A stretch of 64,000 nucleotides of DNA from Cellvibrio sp. (GCA_016712405.1 JADJRD010000003.1:734501-798500); one strand, 5' to 3'; positions 27,801 through 37,988 are shown, numbered from the stretch's first letter. Notes: generated by a model from the sequence alone, not told the origin. Numbers and translations are program-made.

Positions 27801-29381
27801 TTAATGCCTGAAATGACGCATTCCCGTAAATACCATCGCCATGCCATGTTCATTGGCTGCAGAAATGACTTCTTCATCGCGCATTGAGCCACCGGGTTGA
27901 ATTACAGCGGCAATTCCAACTTTCGCTGCGTTATCTATACCGTCACGGAAAGGGAAGAATGCATCGGAAGCCATCACTGAGCCAGCAACTTGTAAGCCTG
28001 CATGTTCTGCTTTGATGGCTGCAATACGCGCAGAGTTCACGCGACTCATTTGGCCAGCACCAACGCCGATAGTTTGCAAATTCTTCGCGTAAACAATCGC
28101 ATTGGATTTAACAAATTTCGCTACTTTCCAAGCGAACAATAAATCGCGCATTTCAGATTCTGTTGGAACGCGTTGGCTAACGATTTTTAAATCAGCAGCG
28201 GAGATCATGCCGTTGTCGCGATCTTGTACTAACAGGCCACCGTTGACACGTTTGTAGTCGAGTCCAGAAAATTTTTCGTTCGACCAGTCGCCACAAGCCA
28301 GCAAACGGACATTTTGTTTTGCTTTGACCACTTCTACCGCTTCAGCAGAAACACTGGGAGCAATTATCACTTCAACAAATTGACGTTCAACAATTGCTTT
28401 TGCGGTAGCTGCATCCAATTCACGGTTGAAGGCAATGATGCCGCCAAATGCAGATTCGGTATCGGTTGCATAAGCTAAATCGTAAGCATCTTTTATATTG
28501 TTGGCGACAGCAACACCGCAAGGGTTAGCGTGTTTAACAATCACGCAAGCCGGTTGATCGAAACATTTTACGGTTTCCAATGCGGCGTCAGTGTCAGCCA
28601 CATTGTTGTAAGAAAGCTCTTTGCCTTGCAGTTGTTTTGCGGTGGCAATACTGGCTTCTTGTGGATTTTTCTCAATATAAAACGCCGCTTTTTGATGCGG
28701 GTTTTCACCGTAACGCATTTCTTGTGCTTTGATAAATTGCGTATTAAATGTGCGCGGGAAATCAGCGCTGCCACCTTCTACCATACGGCCAAAATAATTG
28801 GCGATAGCGCCATCATAAGCCGCAGTATGTTCGTAAGCTTTAATCGCTAAATCAAAACGGGTTTTGTAAGAGGTGCAGCCTTTTTGAGTTTGTAATTCAT
28901 TTAGTATTTTTGAATAGTCAGAGGCATTTACCACTATGTTCACATGCGCGTGATTTTTTGCTGCAGCGCGAACCATAGTTGGGCCGCCGATATCAATATT
29001 TTCGACGGCGTCTTCTAAGGAACAATTTTTATTGGCGACAGTTTTTTCGAAAGGATATAAATTCACTACTACCATGTCGATCGCATTGATGCCGTGTTGT
29101 TGCATCACACCTTCATCAATACCTCGGCGACCTAAAATACCGCCGTGAACTTTTGGATGCAGGGTTTTTACACGGCCGTCCATCATTTCTGGAAAACCTG
29201 TGTAGTCAGAGACTTCGATAGCGGGAATTTTATTGTCAGTGAGTAATTTAAAAGTCCCGCCGGTCGACAAAATTTCTACACCGAGTTTATTCAGTGCTTG
29301 TGCAAACTCGACTATGCCGGTTTTATCCGAAACGCTAATCAATGCGCGTTTAACCGCGACTAGATCAGTTGTATTACTCAT
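27801..29381 (-). CDS. purH: Bifunctional AICAR transformylase / IMP cyclohydrolase
   Basis: 526 residues, last two steps to IMP. N-terminal MGS-like cyclohydrolase domain (about 1-150): ALISVSDKTGIVEFAQALN, GVEILSTGGTFKLL, DGRVKTLHPKVHGGIL. C-terminal transformylase (about 200-526): RYGENPHQKAAFY, CVIVKHANPCGVAVA and the end DEEVISAANEHGMAMVFTG. All expected motifs are present. Flanked by REPIN repeats on both sides. Fis lies upstream in the same direction but is separated by its own terminator. Confidence 0.97.
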   Translation of the reverse strand: MSNTTDLVAVKRALISVSDKTGIVEFAQALNKLGVEILSTGGTFKLLTDNKIPAIEVSDYTGFPEMMDGRVKTLHPKVHGGILGRRGIDEGVMQQHGINAIDMVVVNLYPFEKTVANKNCSLEDAVENIDIGGPTMVRAAAKNHAHVNIVVNASDYSKILNELQTQKGCTSYKTRFDLAIKAYEHTAAYDGAIANYFGRMVEGGSADFPRTFNTQFIKAQEMRYGENPHQKAAFYIEKNPQEASIATAKQLQGKELSYNNVADTDAALETVKCFDQPACVIVKHANPCGVAVANNIKDAYDLAYATDTESAFGGIIAFNRELDAATAKAIVERQFVEVIIAPSVSAEAVEVVKAKQNVRLLACGDWSNEKFSGLDYKRVNGGLLVQDRDNGMISAADLKIVSQRVPTESEMRDLLFAWKVAKFVKSNAIVYAKNLQTIGVGAGQMSRVNSARIAAIKAEHAGLQVAGSVMASDAFFPFRDGIDNAAKVGIAAVIQPGGSMRDEEVISAANEHGMAMVFTGMRHFRH

Positions 29382-29410
29382 GCGTTAATCCTCGATAATT
29401 TTAAAATCAT

Positions 29411-29487
29411 GACCCCCTCCTAGCCTCCCCCTTGCCAGGGGGAGGAACTGTCCCCTCCCTTGGTAAGGGGAGGGTTAGGGTGGGGGC
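29411..29487. repeat. REPIN-like repeat, family A
   Basis: ACCCCCTCCTAGCCTCCCCC...GGGGGAGG followed after a very short spacer by CCCCTCCCTTGGTAAGGGG...GGTGGGGG. The shortest copy in the window. Confidence 0.8.
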
Positions 29488-29518
29488 ATGGGGATGAAAA
29501 TTCACTAATTCAATAATG

Positions 29519-29551
29519 CAAAAGGGGTGAATAGTATCCACCCCTTTTTTT
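29519..29551 (-). terminator. Intrinsic terminator of dusB-fis
   Basis: AAAGGGGTG (29521-29529) pairs with CACCCCTTT around 29539-29547. Read on the minus strand the stem is followed by TTTT. Lies directly after fis. Confidence 0.7.
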
Positions 29552-29564
29552 ATTCAACTGATAA

Positions 29565-29858
29565 TTACAGCAAGCCGTATTGCTTCAACTTTTTACGCAA
29601 AGTACCGCGGTTTAATCCCAATACTTCAGCTGCACGAGTTTGGTTGTGGCGAGTGTATTTCAATACGATTTCCAACATAGGGGCTTCTACTTCAGCCATT
29701 ACCATGTCATATACATTGCTTACGTCCTGCCCATCCAAATGTTTGAAATAATTATCCATTGCTTGCTCTACACAGCCACGTAAAGATTGACCTTGATTGG
29801 TCGTAGTAGCAGGAGTGGGAGTGGTTTTTGCGTCAGCAAAAAAAGTGGCAGTATTCAT
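29565..29858 (-). CDS. fis: DNA-binding protein Fis
   Basis: 97-residue nucleoid protein that bends DNA and activates rRNA and many other promoters. The C-terminal helix-turn-helix ALGLNRGTLRKKLKQYGLL region (AAEVLGLNRGTLRKKLKQYG) is highly conserved, and the central MDNYFKHLDG fits the dimer core. The start overlaps the dusB stop by four bases (ATGA), the classical dusB-fis operon, so translation is likely coupled. Confidence 0.96.
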   Translation of the reverse strand: MNTATFFADAKTTPTPATTTNQGQSLRGCVEQAMDNYFKHLDGQDVSNVYDMVMAEVEAPMLEIVLKYTRHNQTRAAEVLGLNRGTLRKKLKQYGLL

Positions 29859-30844
29859 GCGGCTTTATCCTCTAGTATGAGCAGCGGTTCAAAAAAATTT
29901 CGAATGCTGGTTTGTTGTTCGTCTGCATTCTCAATGGCATTAAAGGTTCGACGAAATTCATCGCGTTGAGGCAGTGTTTGCAAATACCAACTCACATGTT
30001 TGCGAGCGATTCTTGGTCCCATTACCTCACCATAAAAGCCATAAAGCTCATGCAGATGGTTAAGTAAAATATCTCTGATTTCCGTCAGGGGCGGCTCGGG
30101 CAAACATTCTCCGGTTTCTAGATAATGTGTGATTTCCCGAAAAATCCAAGGACGCCCTTGAGCAGCGCGTCCAATCATTACTGCAGCAGCCTGGGTGTAA
30201 TCCAATACCTGTTTGGCTTGTTGCGGCGTTCGAATGTCGCCATTGGCAAACACCGGAATTTTTACTGCGTTCACCACTTGCGCGATGGTGTCGTATTCAG
30301 CCTGACCGGCAAACGCATCTTCGCGGGTTCGGCCATGTAACGCTAAAGCTTGGATGCCAGAATCCTCTGCAATCTTGGCTATTCTCAACGCGTTCCTATT
30401 TTCTGTGCTCCAACCGGTGCGACATTTCAAAGTCACTGGGACTGAAACAGCATTGACCACTGCCTTCAATATTTCCGCCACTAATGTTTCATCTTTTAAT
30501 AAAGCGGAACCAGCGGCTTTTTTGCAGACTTTTTTAGCTGGGCAGCCCATATTGATATCAATAATCTGCGCGCCTTGGTCAACATTGAGCCTTGCGGCTT
30601 CTGCCAAGCTCTCGGCGTCGCCACCGGCAATTTGCACCACTATGGGTTCAACTTCGCCAGTGTGATCCATGCGCAGGCTGCTCTTACGGCTATTCCACAT
30701 TTGGCTGTCCGCGATCAACATCTCCGATACCACCATGCCAGCACCCAGCTCGCGACAAAGTCGACGAAAGGGAAGGTCAGTGACACCTGCCATTGGGGCA
30801 AGTATTACCGGTGATTTGATTTGATATGAGCCTATATGAAACAC
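29855..30844 (-). CDS. dusB: tRNA-dihydrouridine synthase B
   Basis: 329 residues from GTG 30844 (reading VFHIGSYQIKSPVILAPMAG). The frame is open further upstream but those residues are outside the family. An FMN TIM-barrel enzyme that reduces uridine in tRNA. Motifs: LAPMAGVTDLPFRRLCRELG at the N-terminus, INMGCPAKKVCKKAAGSALL with the catalytic Cys, KCRTGW, and HGRTREDAFAGQAEYD. Co-transcribed with fis. Confidence 0.95.
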   Translation of the reverse strand: MFHIGSYQIKSPVILAPMAGVTDLPFRRLCRELGAGMVVSEMLIADSQMWNSRKSSLRMDHTGEVEPIVVQIAGGDAESLAEAARLNVDQGAQIIDINMGCPAKKVCKKAAGSALLKDETLVAEILKAVVNAVSVPVTLKCRTGWSTENRNALRIAKIAEDSGIQALALHGRTREDAFAGQAEYDTIAQVVNAVKIPVFANGDIRTPQQAKQVLDYTQAAAVMIGRAAQGRPWIFREITHYLETGECLPEPPLTEIRDILLNHLHELYGFYGEVMGPRIARKHVSWYLQTLPQRDEFRRTFNAIENADEQQTSIRNFFEPLLILEDKAA

Positions 30845-31033
30845 GGAGTAATCGCGGAGGACGCCTGTGTAAAAGGGTCGCCATCTTACCCGTTTGGTAG
30901 CAGGGTTGAAACCCAAAAATCGCAAAAAATGATGCTTTTTTAAGCAGGTTTTTGGTTGATTTTTTGTTCGATATGGGGCAGTGCAGGAGAGGAATTTGGG
31001 AGTATGGGGCTACTCCCGAAATTCAAAGGATAT

Positions 31034-31345
31034 TTAGTTGGCGATGATTTTGCCATTGGATGCACCATGGCAACCATTGCAGCCACCTCCAGTGATTTTT
31101 CCTGGCATGGTGTGCAAGCCACCAGCGGAATCTTCAACCACGGGATCAACGCCATCAACCAATGGGCCGCCTTGAGCAAATAAGCCCGACACAGCGGCAG
31201 TAGTATAAAAATTACCGCACTTATCTGTTACCAAGGTTGAAACAACGGTATTGGTGTTGTGTGTATAGAGTCTTACGGTTGCATTTGGGTTGCCTACAGT
31301 TCCGCCACTTTTGAAAATGGTGCCGGCAACAGTAAATTTAATCTA
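31034..31345 (-). pseudogene. Remnant of a c-type cytochrome / multi-domain exported protein
   Basis: An open stretch on the minus strand reads KFTVAGTIFKSGGTVGNPNA, then LVTDKCGNFYTTAAVSG, and ends with the c-type haem motif CNGCH (GGGCNGCHGASNGK). The first part looks like a carboxypeptidase-regulatory-like beta domain. A stop codon lies just upstream at about 31346 and no start or signal peptide is found, so only the C-terminal end of a larger haem protein seems to remain. No other cytochrome gene is nearby. Confidence 0.5.
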
Positions 31346-31402
31346 TGAGTATTGTGATCTTGGGTTGAGTCTTACTGATAGCCACTTCTCATATTGGCAT
31401 GC

Positions 31403-32892
31403 TCAGAGCACGTCCATTTTGTAATTGTCGACTTTGGGATCTTTGATTTCCAAGGTGATGTGAATGGGTTGTTTGACGGGTATAAGTTTTTTCCCCGCTA
31501 ATTCACCACCCAAATAATCTTCAGGAGTAAATCGGCGAGACGCTTTTACAACATCATCCATATCACTGAAGCTGAGTAATAAATCGGGGAAGGGTTGTTC
31601 AAATCCGGCTTTGTTTAACAGCATCACATCAACCAGTAAGGCGTCTTCAACCTCACTGTGTGCTTGCACGACTAAATTGTAAGTGACGATTTGTTTTTTA
31701 TCGATGAGTGTGGGCAAGTTACAGCCGACTACCGGGCATGCAAATGCGTAAAAATCACGATAGGGTTGAATGCGTGCGTAATGATCAAAGCGGAAATACG
31801 CAAGTTGTAAAATAATGCCAATCAATGCAATAACAGCTAACAAAGGCCAAAGAATGCGGTGATACCAATAGCTGATATTGTTCGCAGTAAATTCAAGTGG
31901 TGCCGGAATAATATTTTTTAACAGGCCAGAGCGTGATCCGTCGTAGGAACGAATCTTCGGTTCTATTTTGAGTTGGCGCTTATTCGCTGATTCTTCAAAG
32001 TCTTCATCATGAAAAATACCAGCAACAGGAATTGCATTGATAATTTCTTCTTTTTCTTCAACTACCGATTGTTTGGGTTTGGCGTTTGGAATTCGCGATA
32101 ATTCTTCGCTTAGCTCGAAATCGTTAGAGCTTGTAGGGCTATCTGGGTTGTCGAGAGGATTGGATTTGACTTCATCAATAAAATTGAAGGCCAATTCGTT
32201 TTCTCTTTCTTCTTTTTCTTCTCTTTCTTCCTTCTCGTTGATTTATTGTTCTAGGAGATGCTTGAGTTTTAATGAGGCCGATTTGTGGTATGTCATCGTC
32301 GTCATCGTCCATTAGGCTGTCTGCCCAGGATTCGTCAGACGTGTCTTTTATCACATTTTCTTCGATTTTTATTTTGCGATCAAAGAGTGAATTAGCTTTG
32401 ATTTTGGTTTCAAGATCCATATCCATATCCAGAAAACCATCAAACTCATAACGTGATTTTCCAGAAGCTTGATCTTCCATATCATCACTGATCAATACAT
32501 CATCTTCAGCAGAAGGTGTGGATAAAGGTTTTTTTGCTACAGGTTTGGCAGCAGGTTTTGGTGTGCTTTTGGGAGCATCGGGTTTTATGGTTTGGGGTTT
32601 GGATTTTTTCAGGTTCAGCTTTTGGTTTTTCGGCTTCAGCTTTGGGTGTTGCAATGGTTTTGCCATGCTACTAATGGGAGATACAGGTTTGTTGGTTTGC
32701 AGGTGCCGGTACGCTAGCAGGTTTAGTGACCAGATGGGATTGCGCTTTAAATACATGCAAGCATGAACCACAGCGAACAGCACCTTTTGCCGATTCCAGC
32801 TGGGCGGCGGTAATACGGAACGCCGTGCTGCACTTGGGGCAACGGGTAACCATGGTGTTTGATGTACTGGCAAGGGTCATCTTTTGCTGCAT
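31403..32892 (-). CDS. Zinc-ribbon DUF3426 membrane protein, two apparent frameshifts
   Basis: Three frames join into one protein of about 495 residues. Frame 1 gives an MJ0042-type zinc ribbon (TRCPKCSTAFRITAAQLE, then VRCGSCLHVF). Near 32685 it shifts to a Pro/Lys/Ala-rich, then acidic low-complexity linker (KPAAKPVAKKPLSTPSAEDD). Near 32200, in a purine-rich AGAAAAAGAAG tract, it shifts again to the part beginning NELAFNFIDEV, which has one transmembrane helix (ILWPLLAVIALIGIILQLAY) and the DUF3426 periplasmic domain (FACPVVGCNLP). The prmA-DUF3426 gene-dusB order is conserved in gammaproteobacteria. Function unknown. Both shifts could be sequencing errors in repetitive sequence. Confidence 0.8.
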
Positions 32893-32964
32893 CCTGATGC
32901 GTTCACTCGAATTGGAATATTAGCACAAGCAGGGTGTTGCTAAGTGTGTAATAACTAACGAATT

Positions 32965-33849
32965 TTAGGATCGAATTTTTATGGCCGTTAATCTAACCCA
33001 TTCTTCTTTTTCTGCAATAGGGTCAAATGAGAACCAGGGCTCATAAGCTTTCATAACTGATTGCGCCTGAATCGATAAAATACCGGATAGGCATATTTTC
33101 CCGCCGACCTTGGTCATTTCACTTAATTTGGGTGCAAGTTCTGCGAGTGGACCCGCCAAAATATTTGCCAGCATCACATCCACTTGAGCCTTGGGCGATC
33201 GCGATGGCAAAAATACTGGCATAGCATCATCAGGCAAATGATTACGCTTTGCGTTTTCCACTGTCGCCAACAATGCTTGAGGATCTATATCCACCCCCAT
33301 AACTTGTTTAGCCCCTAACAACAAAGTGGCAATGCCTAAAATTCCTGAGCCGCATCCGTAGTCAACAACGTCCAGCCCGGTGAAGTCTTGTTGATCAATC
33401 CATTGCATACACAAAAATGTTGTCGGATGTGTTCCGGTACCAAAAGCCAACCCTGGGTCGAGCATCAAATTGACCTTTTGTGGTTCGGGTGGTTCTTGCC
33501 AGCTTGGGCAAATCCATAAACGCTCACCACAACAAATGGCGTGGTAGTTACTCATCCACTCCCGTTCCCAGTCCTTGTCTTCTAACTGTTCCCAATAAAA
33601 TTCCGAGAGAGGTGTTTTTAATTTTTTCTGAATTCGTTCGAGGGTTTGTTCGGTATTAATTTCTGCATCAAATAAGCCGGTAATTCTGACTTGATCCCAA
33701 AGCGGTGTTTCACCTAATCCAGGTTCAAAAATCGGCTGATCCGCATTGTCCTGCAAAGTCACGGACGCTGCATTGTTTGCCAGCAACGCATTTTCAATTT
33801 GTTCTGTTTGCTCACGAGTCGAGACAATTTTTAATTGGAGCCAAGGCAT
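32965..33849 (-). CDS. prmA: Ribosomal protein L11 methyltransferase
   Basis: 294 residues. Trimethylates L11 with SAM. N-terminal L11-recognition domain (PWLQLKIVSTREQTEQIENA), then linker and methyltransferase domain with LAFGTGTHPTTFLCMQW, motif I VVDYGCGSGILGIATLLLGA and VDIDPQAL, and the catalytic-site MLANILAGPL. Intact and of normal length. Downstream of accC but separated from it by a terminator hairpin. Confidence 0.96.
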   Translation of the reverse strand: MPWLQLKIVSTREQTEQIENALLANNAASVTLQDNADQPIFEPGLGETPLWDQVRITGLFDAEINTEQTLERIQKKLKTPLSEFYWEQLEDKDWEREWMSNYHAICCGERLWICPSWQEPPEPQKVNLMLDPGLAFGTGTHPTTFLCMQWIDQQDFTGLDVVDYGCGSGILGIATLLLGAKQVMGVDIDPQALLATVENAKRNHLPDDAMPVFLPSRSPKAQVDVMLANILAGPLAELAPKLSEMTKVGGKICLSGILSIQAQSVMKAYEPWFSFDPIAEKEEWVRLTAIKIRS

Positions 33850-33884
33850 GTTAGTTACCGAAAATTTTACTCTACAAATAAAAA

Positions 33885-33912
33885 CGCCCCGATATTTTTC
33901 AATACCGGGGCG
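33885..33912 (-). terminator. Intrinsic terminator of aroQ-accB-accC
   Basis: CGCCCCG...CGGGGCG stem with inner ATATT/AATA pairing. On the minus strand the stem is followed by TTTTTATTT. Lies between the accC stop and prmA start, so prmA probably has some read-through or its own promoter. Confidence 0.75.
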
Positions 33913-33925
33913 AATTTGTTAAAAG

Positions 33926-35266
33926 TTACTCAGCGAGTTTTTTCTCGAGGTAATGAATATTGACGCCGCCTTTGCGGAAAGCTTCATCGCGAACCAGCAT
34001 TTGTTGCAACGGAATGTTGGTTCGAATGCCGTCGACAATGGTTTCGTCGAGTGCGTTGCGCATGCGATTCAAAGCGATTTCGCGAGTATCACCAAAGGTA
34101 ATAATTTTGGCGATCATTGAATCGTAATTCGGCGGCACTGTGTAGCCGTTGTAAAGATGTGAGTCCACTCGTACACCTAAACCACCGGGTGCATGGAAGC
34201 CTTTTACCAATCCAGCGCAAGGCATAAAGGTTTTTGGATCTTCTGCATTGATGCGGCATTCAAATGAATGGCCTTTGATCACGACGTCAGATTGTTTGAT
34301 TGAGAGAGGCAAGCCTGAGCAAACGCGAATTTGTTCTTTGATCAAATCAATTCCGGTCACCATTTCAGAAACCGGATGCTCAACCTGAATACGCGTATTC
34401 ATTTCGATAAAATAAAAACGTCCGTCTTCATACAAAAATTCAAACGTGCCCGCACCTTTGTAACCAATATCGATACAGGCTTTTACACATGCAGCGTAAG
34501 TCGCTTCGCGCACATCTTGCGGAATACCGGGAGCAGGTGCTTCTTCCAATACTTTTTGGTGACGACGTTGCAGTGAACAATCACGATCACCCAAATGAAT
34601 CGCATGGCCTTGTCCATCCGATAAAATTTGTACTTCTACGTGACGCGGATTTTGCAAAAATTTTTCCATATACACAGTGCCATCACCAAAAGCGGCTTTG
34701 GCTTCTGCTTGTGTAATGTGAATGGAATTAATCAGTGCGGCTTCGGTATGAACAACACGCATACCACGGCCACCACCACCAGCTGCGGCTTTAATAATGA
34801 CGGGATAACCAATTCGCTTACCAATTTTTAAGCATTCGTCTTGATCTTCTGGCAAGGGGCCATCAGAGCCTGGCACAGTTGGAACTCCGGCTTTTTTCAT
34901 CGCCTTAATCGCTTCCACTTTGTCGCCCATCATGCGAATTACATCGGGATCTGGCCCGATAAACGTGAATCCACTTTTTTGAACACGTTCTGCGAAATCT
35001 GCGTTTTCTGCAAGAAAACCATAGCCGGGATGTACCGCTTCGGCATCGGTAATTTCCATTGCGGCAATAATCGCTGGAACATTCAAATAACTTTTTGGTG
35101 ATGGGTTGGGGCCGATACACACCGATTCGTCAGCAAGACGAACGTGTTTTAAATCGCGGTCAACTTGTGAATGAACTGCTACAGTTTTGATGCCCATTTC
35201 TTTACAGGCACGTAATACTCGCAGTGCAATTTCACCACGGTTGGCGATGAGAATTTTTTGAAACAT
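33926..35266 (-). CDS. accC: Biotin carboxylase subunit of acetyl-CoA carboxylase
   Basis: 446 residues. Carboxylates biotin on AccB using ATP and bicarbonate. ATP-grasp fold: N-terminal KILIANRGEIALRVLRACKE, glycine-rich loop IKAAAGGGGRGMRVVH, GDRDCSLQRRHQKVLEEAPA, and FIEMNTRIQVEHPVSEMVTG with catalytic Arg and Glu. C-terminal VPPNYDSMIAKII. All motifs intact. 45 bp downstream of accB in one operon. Confidence 0.97.
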   Translation of the reverse strand: MFQKILIANRGEIALRVLRACKEMGIKTVAVHSQVDRDLKHVRLADESVCIGPNPSPKSYLNVPAIIAAMEITDAEAVHPGYGFLAENADFAERVQKSGFTFIGPDPDVIRMMGDKVEAIKAMKKAGVPTVPGSDGPLPEDQDECLKIGKRIGYPVIIKAAAGGGGRGMRVVHTEAALINSIHITQAEAKAAFGDGTVYMEKFLQNPRHVEVQILSDGQGHAIHLGDRDCSLQRRHQKVLEEAPAPGIPQDVREATYAACVKACIDIGYKGAGTFEFLYEDGRFYFIEMNTRIQVEHPVSEMVTGIDLIKEQIRVCSGLPLSIKQSDVVIKGHSFECRINAEDPKTFMPCAGLVKGFHAPGGLGVRVDSHLYNGYTVPPNYDSMIAKIITFGDTREIALNRMRNALDETIVDGIRTNIPLQQMLVRDEAFRKGGVNIHYLEKKLAE

Positions 35267-35311
35267 AAAACAGTTCCTCAGTGGCTAGATGTTTAGCGCA
35301 AGCGCGAATAA

Positions 35312-35773
35312 TTAAACAATGGTCACTAAGGGTTGATCGAATTCTACTGGGCCGCCATCGTCAACAAGAATGGCTTCGATGGTGCCTGCTTTATCCGCTT
35401 GAATTTGGTTCATCATTTTCATGGCTTCAATAATGCAAATCACATCGCCTGCTTTGACTTGTGAGCCGACTTCGATGAACGAAGGTGTGCCAGGGCTTGG
35501 TGAACGATAGAAAGTGCCCACCATAGGTGATTTAACCAGATGACCATTTGCAACAGGAGCTGCTGCAGCTACAGGGGCTGGTGCCGCCGCCGCTGCTACA
35601 GGAGCCGGTGCGGCCACAGGCGCCGGGGCGTAATTCATACTGGGAGCAAAAAATTGGGTGCCAGTCGGATTGCGTGCAATGCGCACGGATTCTTCGCCTT
35701 CTTTGATTTCAAGTTCACCCAAATTGGATTCTTCCAACATTTCGATGAGTTTTTTAATTTTGCGAATATCCAT
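35312..35773 (-). CDS. accB: Biotin carboxyl carrier protein
   Basis: 153 residues. N-terminal domain (1-35) begins MDIRKIKKLIEMLEESNLGE. Residues about 48-76 form an Ala/Pro/Val-rich flexible linker built from APVAA repeats. The C-terminal biotinyl domain has the signature EAMKMMNQI with biotinylated Lys119. Operon aroQ-accB-accC. Confidence 0.97.
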   Translation of the reverse strand: MDIRKIKKLIEMLEESNLGELEIKEGEESVRIARNPTGTQFFAPSMNYAPAPVAAPAPVAAAAAPAPVAAAAPVANGHLVKSPMVGTFYRSPSPGTPSFIEVGSQVKAGDVICIIEAMKMMNQIQADKAGTIEAILVDDGGPVEFDQPLVTIV

Positions 35774-35815
35774 AGAGACCTCTACTGATTAATAAAGAGT
35801 TAGTTGATTTAATGT

Positions 35816-36259
35816 TTAAGAATGGGAAAGAGTTTGTATCGCCGCTTGTAGGGCAAGCTGATAACTGGTGGCACCAAAACCGCAGATGACACCTTGGGCA
35901 ATATCAGAAAAATAAGAATGCTGGCGAAAATCTTCGCGCTTATGGACGTTGGATAAATGTACTTCGATAAAGGGAATTGCAACGCTCAAAAGAGCATCAC
36001 GCAATGCCACACTGGTATGCGTGAAAGCGGCCGGGTTGATAATAATAAAATCGACACCTTCTTTTCGGGCGTCGTGTATGCGGTCAATCAATTCGTATTC
36101 AGCATTGCTTTGCAGGCTCAATAGGTGATGTCCAGCTTGGCGTGCGGTTTCGGTCAATTGACGATTGATGTCTTCCCGACTGGTAGCCCCGTAGATTCCG
36201 GGCTCGCGCGATCCCAATAAATTAAGATTGGGGCCATGAAGTACCAATATGGTTGCCAT
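35816..36259 (-). CDS. aroQ: 3-dehydroquinate dehydratase, type II
   Basis: 147 residues, third step of the shikimate pathway. Signatures: LVLHGPNLNLLGSREPGIYG, SNAEYELIDRIHDA, NPAAFTHTSVALRDAL and FIEVHLSNVHKREDFRQHSY, including the conserved Tyr, Asn and His active-site positions. First gene of the aroQ-accB-accC group. Confidence 0.96.
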   Translation of the reverse strand: MATILVLHGPNLNLLGSREPGIYGATSREDINRQLTETARQAGHHLLSLQSNAEYELIDRIHDARKEGVDFIIINPAAFTHTSVALRDALLSVAIPFIEVHLSNVHKREDFRQHSYFSDIAQGVICGFGATSYQLALQAAIQTLSHS

Positions 36260-36451
36260 TCTCAGTGATCCTGTTGTTATTGTCGGGCATCGTTAAACGA
36301 CACACGAGGATTAAAGAAGTTCAACCGGCCTTGGTGAAAAGTGCAGGGAGTTTGCCGGAAAAAATCGTATCTGTCCACGTTGACAGCAGATTTTGTTTCA
36401 GATAGGAGGAAATGGGCGCAGGATTGCAGAAGATGGGTTTTTTCACTGAAG

Positions 36452-36480
36452 TTGCCAGCTTTCAGGGAGAAAGCTGGCAA
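36452..36480. other. Hairpin at the dsbD 3' end
   Basis: TTGCCAGCTTT (36452-36462) and AAAGCTGGCAA (36470-36480) form an 11-bp stem with a 7-nt loop. No T-tract directly follows on the minus strand, so it may be an RNA-stabilising or Rho-independent-like element. The rest of the aroQ-dsbD gap shows nothing else. Confidence 0.55.
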
Positions 36481-36488
36481 TTTGAAGA

Positions 36489-37988
36489 TTATGGCTTCAA
36501 TGTCTCCAGCATCAGATCTTTTGTCAGTAATTGCGGTAATACCTCTGCTTTCCCGGCATGATTGGCGGGGAAGTAGAGATAAAGTGGTACGCCGCTGCGG
36601 CCATATTCTTGTAAAACAGCAGTGATGATAGGATCAGAATTGGTCCAATCGCCTTTCAACGTAGCAACTTTGTATTGGTCAAATGCAGCTTCTATATCAT
36701 CAGTTTCCAGTACCGCTTTTTCGTTCGCTAAACAGGTGATGCACCAATCGGCTGTGAAATCGACAAATACAGGGCGACCTTCATCACGTAAAGATTGCAG
36801 AAGTTCGGGGCTAAATGTCTGCCAGCGGTCAGAGTTAGAACCAAGATTGGCAACGCAACTCCAATACCTAATCCAACAAAAATCCAAATTCCAATGTGGA
36901 CTGGTTGGGTAACAGCCCATCCTAACGCAGGGGCCATAAGCGGACCTGAGCATGGACTGGCGACAACTGCTGTCAAAACACCATTAAAAAATGACCCTTT
37001 GTACCCAGATTGTTTGGTTAGGTTTTGTCCTAAACCCATTAAACTTGCTCCAAAAGTCACAACTCCAGAGAGCGCAAGTCCCATAACAAAAAACAAGTAA
37101 GTGAGTCCTGCAACAAATCCAGGGTAGGTGAGCTGAAGTCCCCAGCCTGAAGCGTTACCGGCTTCCTGAAGCGCGTAGAGAATTAGCCCAAAAGGAACAA
37201 AGCAGCAGAGCACGCCTAGAGTGTAAATCCAGCTGTGTGATGCAACGTGACTTCTGTCAGAGTTGACTATGTTCATAACTTTTAGGGATAGAACCGGGAA
37301 ATACATGGCATAACATTTAAATAACCCCTCCCGGTATCGAAAGTAGAAATATAAATCCAAGTAATGTGAAGAGGTTGAAAGGTTCTTCGGCTGTTTTAGG
37401 GTTGGCTTCGGGAAGCTCGGTTCCCACAGTTTTTTCGTAGGTGCTATTGGTATTTTGCATTTGTTCTTCTGATGCAGGTGCTACAGAAGAAGCAACCGAA
37501 TCAACCCACAAATTCACTTTTTGTGGGGGATAACAAAGCCCTGCGTCGGCACAGCCCTGATATTCCAGTTTTAATAGAAAAGCTTGTGTGTAGGTGGATA
37601 AATCCAATGTAGCAGTGACCTGATGATAATGAACCGAAGTTTCGCGGCCAAAAAGTTCGTCATATTTCATTTTGCCAGGGGTGTATTGGGTGTCGAGTTT
37701 GGTTTTTTCACCGGTGGTTTTATCTACCGCTGAAAATTTAAATCTCTCTTCATATAAATAGTAACCTTCAGCAATCTCCCAATTCAGTAAGAGTTGGTTG
37801 CCAGAGATTTGATAATCCATCACATAGGCTTGGTCGACAGGTAAAAAGTCATCATTAACGACTACCACATTCGATTTGCTGTTGCTGGTTGCGTTATTGT
37901 TGCTAAACGGATCTTGTGCATAAGTGGCTGGTATAAACCCCAACATCAGGCTCAATACACAACTCAATTGCAAAAAAAAGGATTTCAT
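36489..37988 (-). pseudogene. dsbD: Thiol:disulfide interchange protein DsbD, frameshifted and internally deleted
   Basis: DsbD carries electrons from cytoplasmic thioredoxin to periplasmic partners. A signal peptide (MKSFFLQLSCVLSLMLGF) and the alpha domain are intact to GFIFLLSIPGG at 37320. There the expected VILNVMPCIFPVLSLK is encoded only if a T is restored in each of two short T runs. The next part is good: ASPCSGPLMAPALGWAV, with the second membrane cysteine, to GIGVALPILVL. Then the sequence jumps straight to a region just before the gamma domain (WQTFSPELLQSLRDEGRPVF, with CITC active site). About half of the membrane domain (later helices) is missing and the frame changes. Starts at ATG 37988. 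As written it cannot work. Assembly error is possible. Confidence 0.82.

Noticed and set aside
36341..36625. 94-codon forward frame in the aroQ-dsbD gap
   Set aside because: No start signal or family; overlaps the dsbD 3' end.
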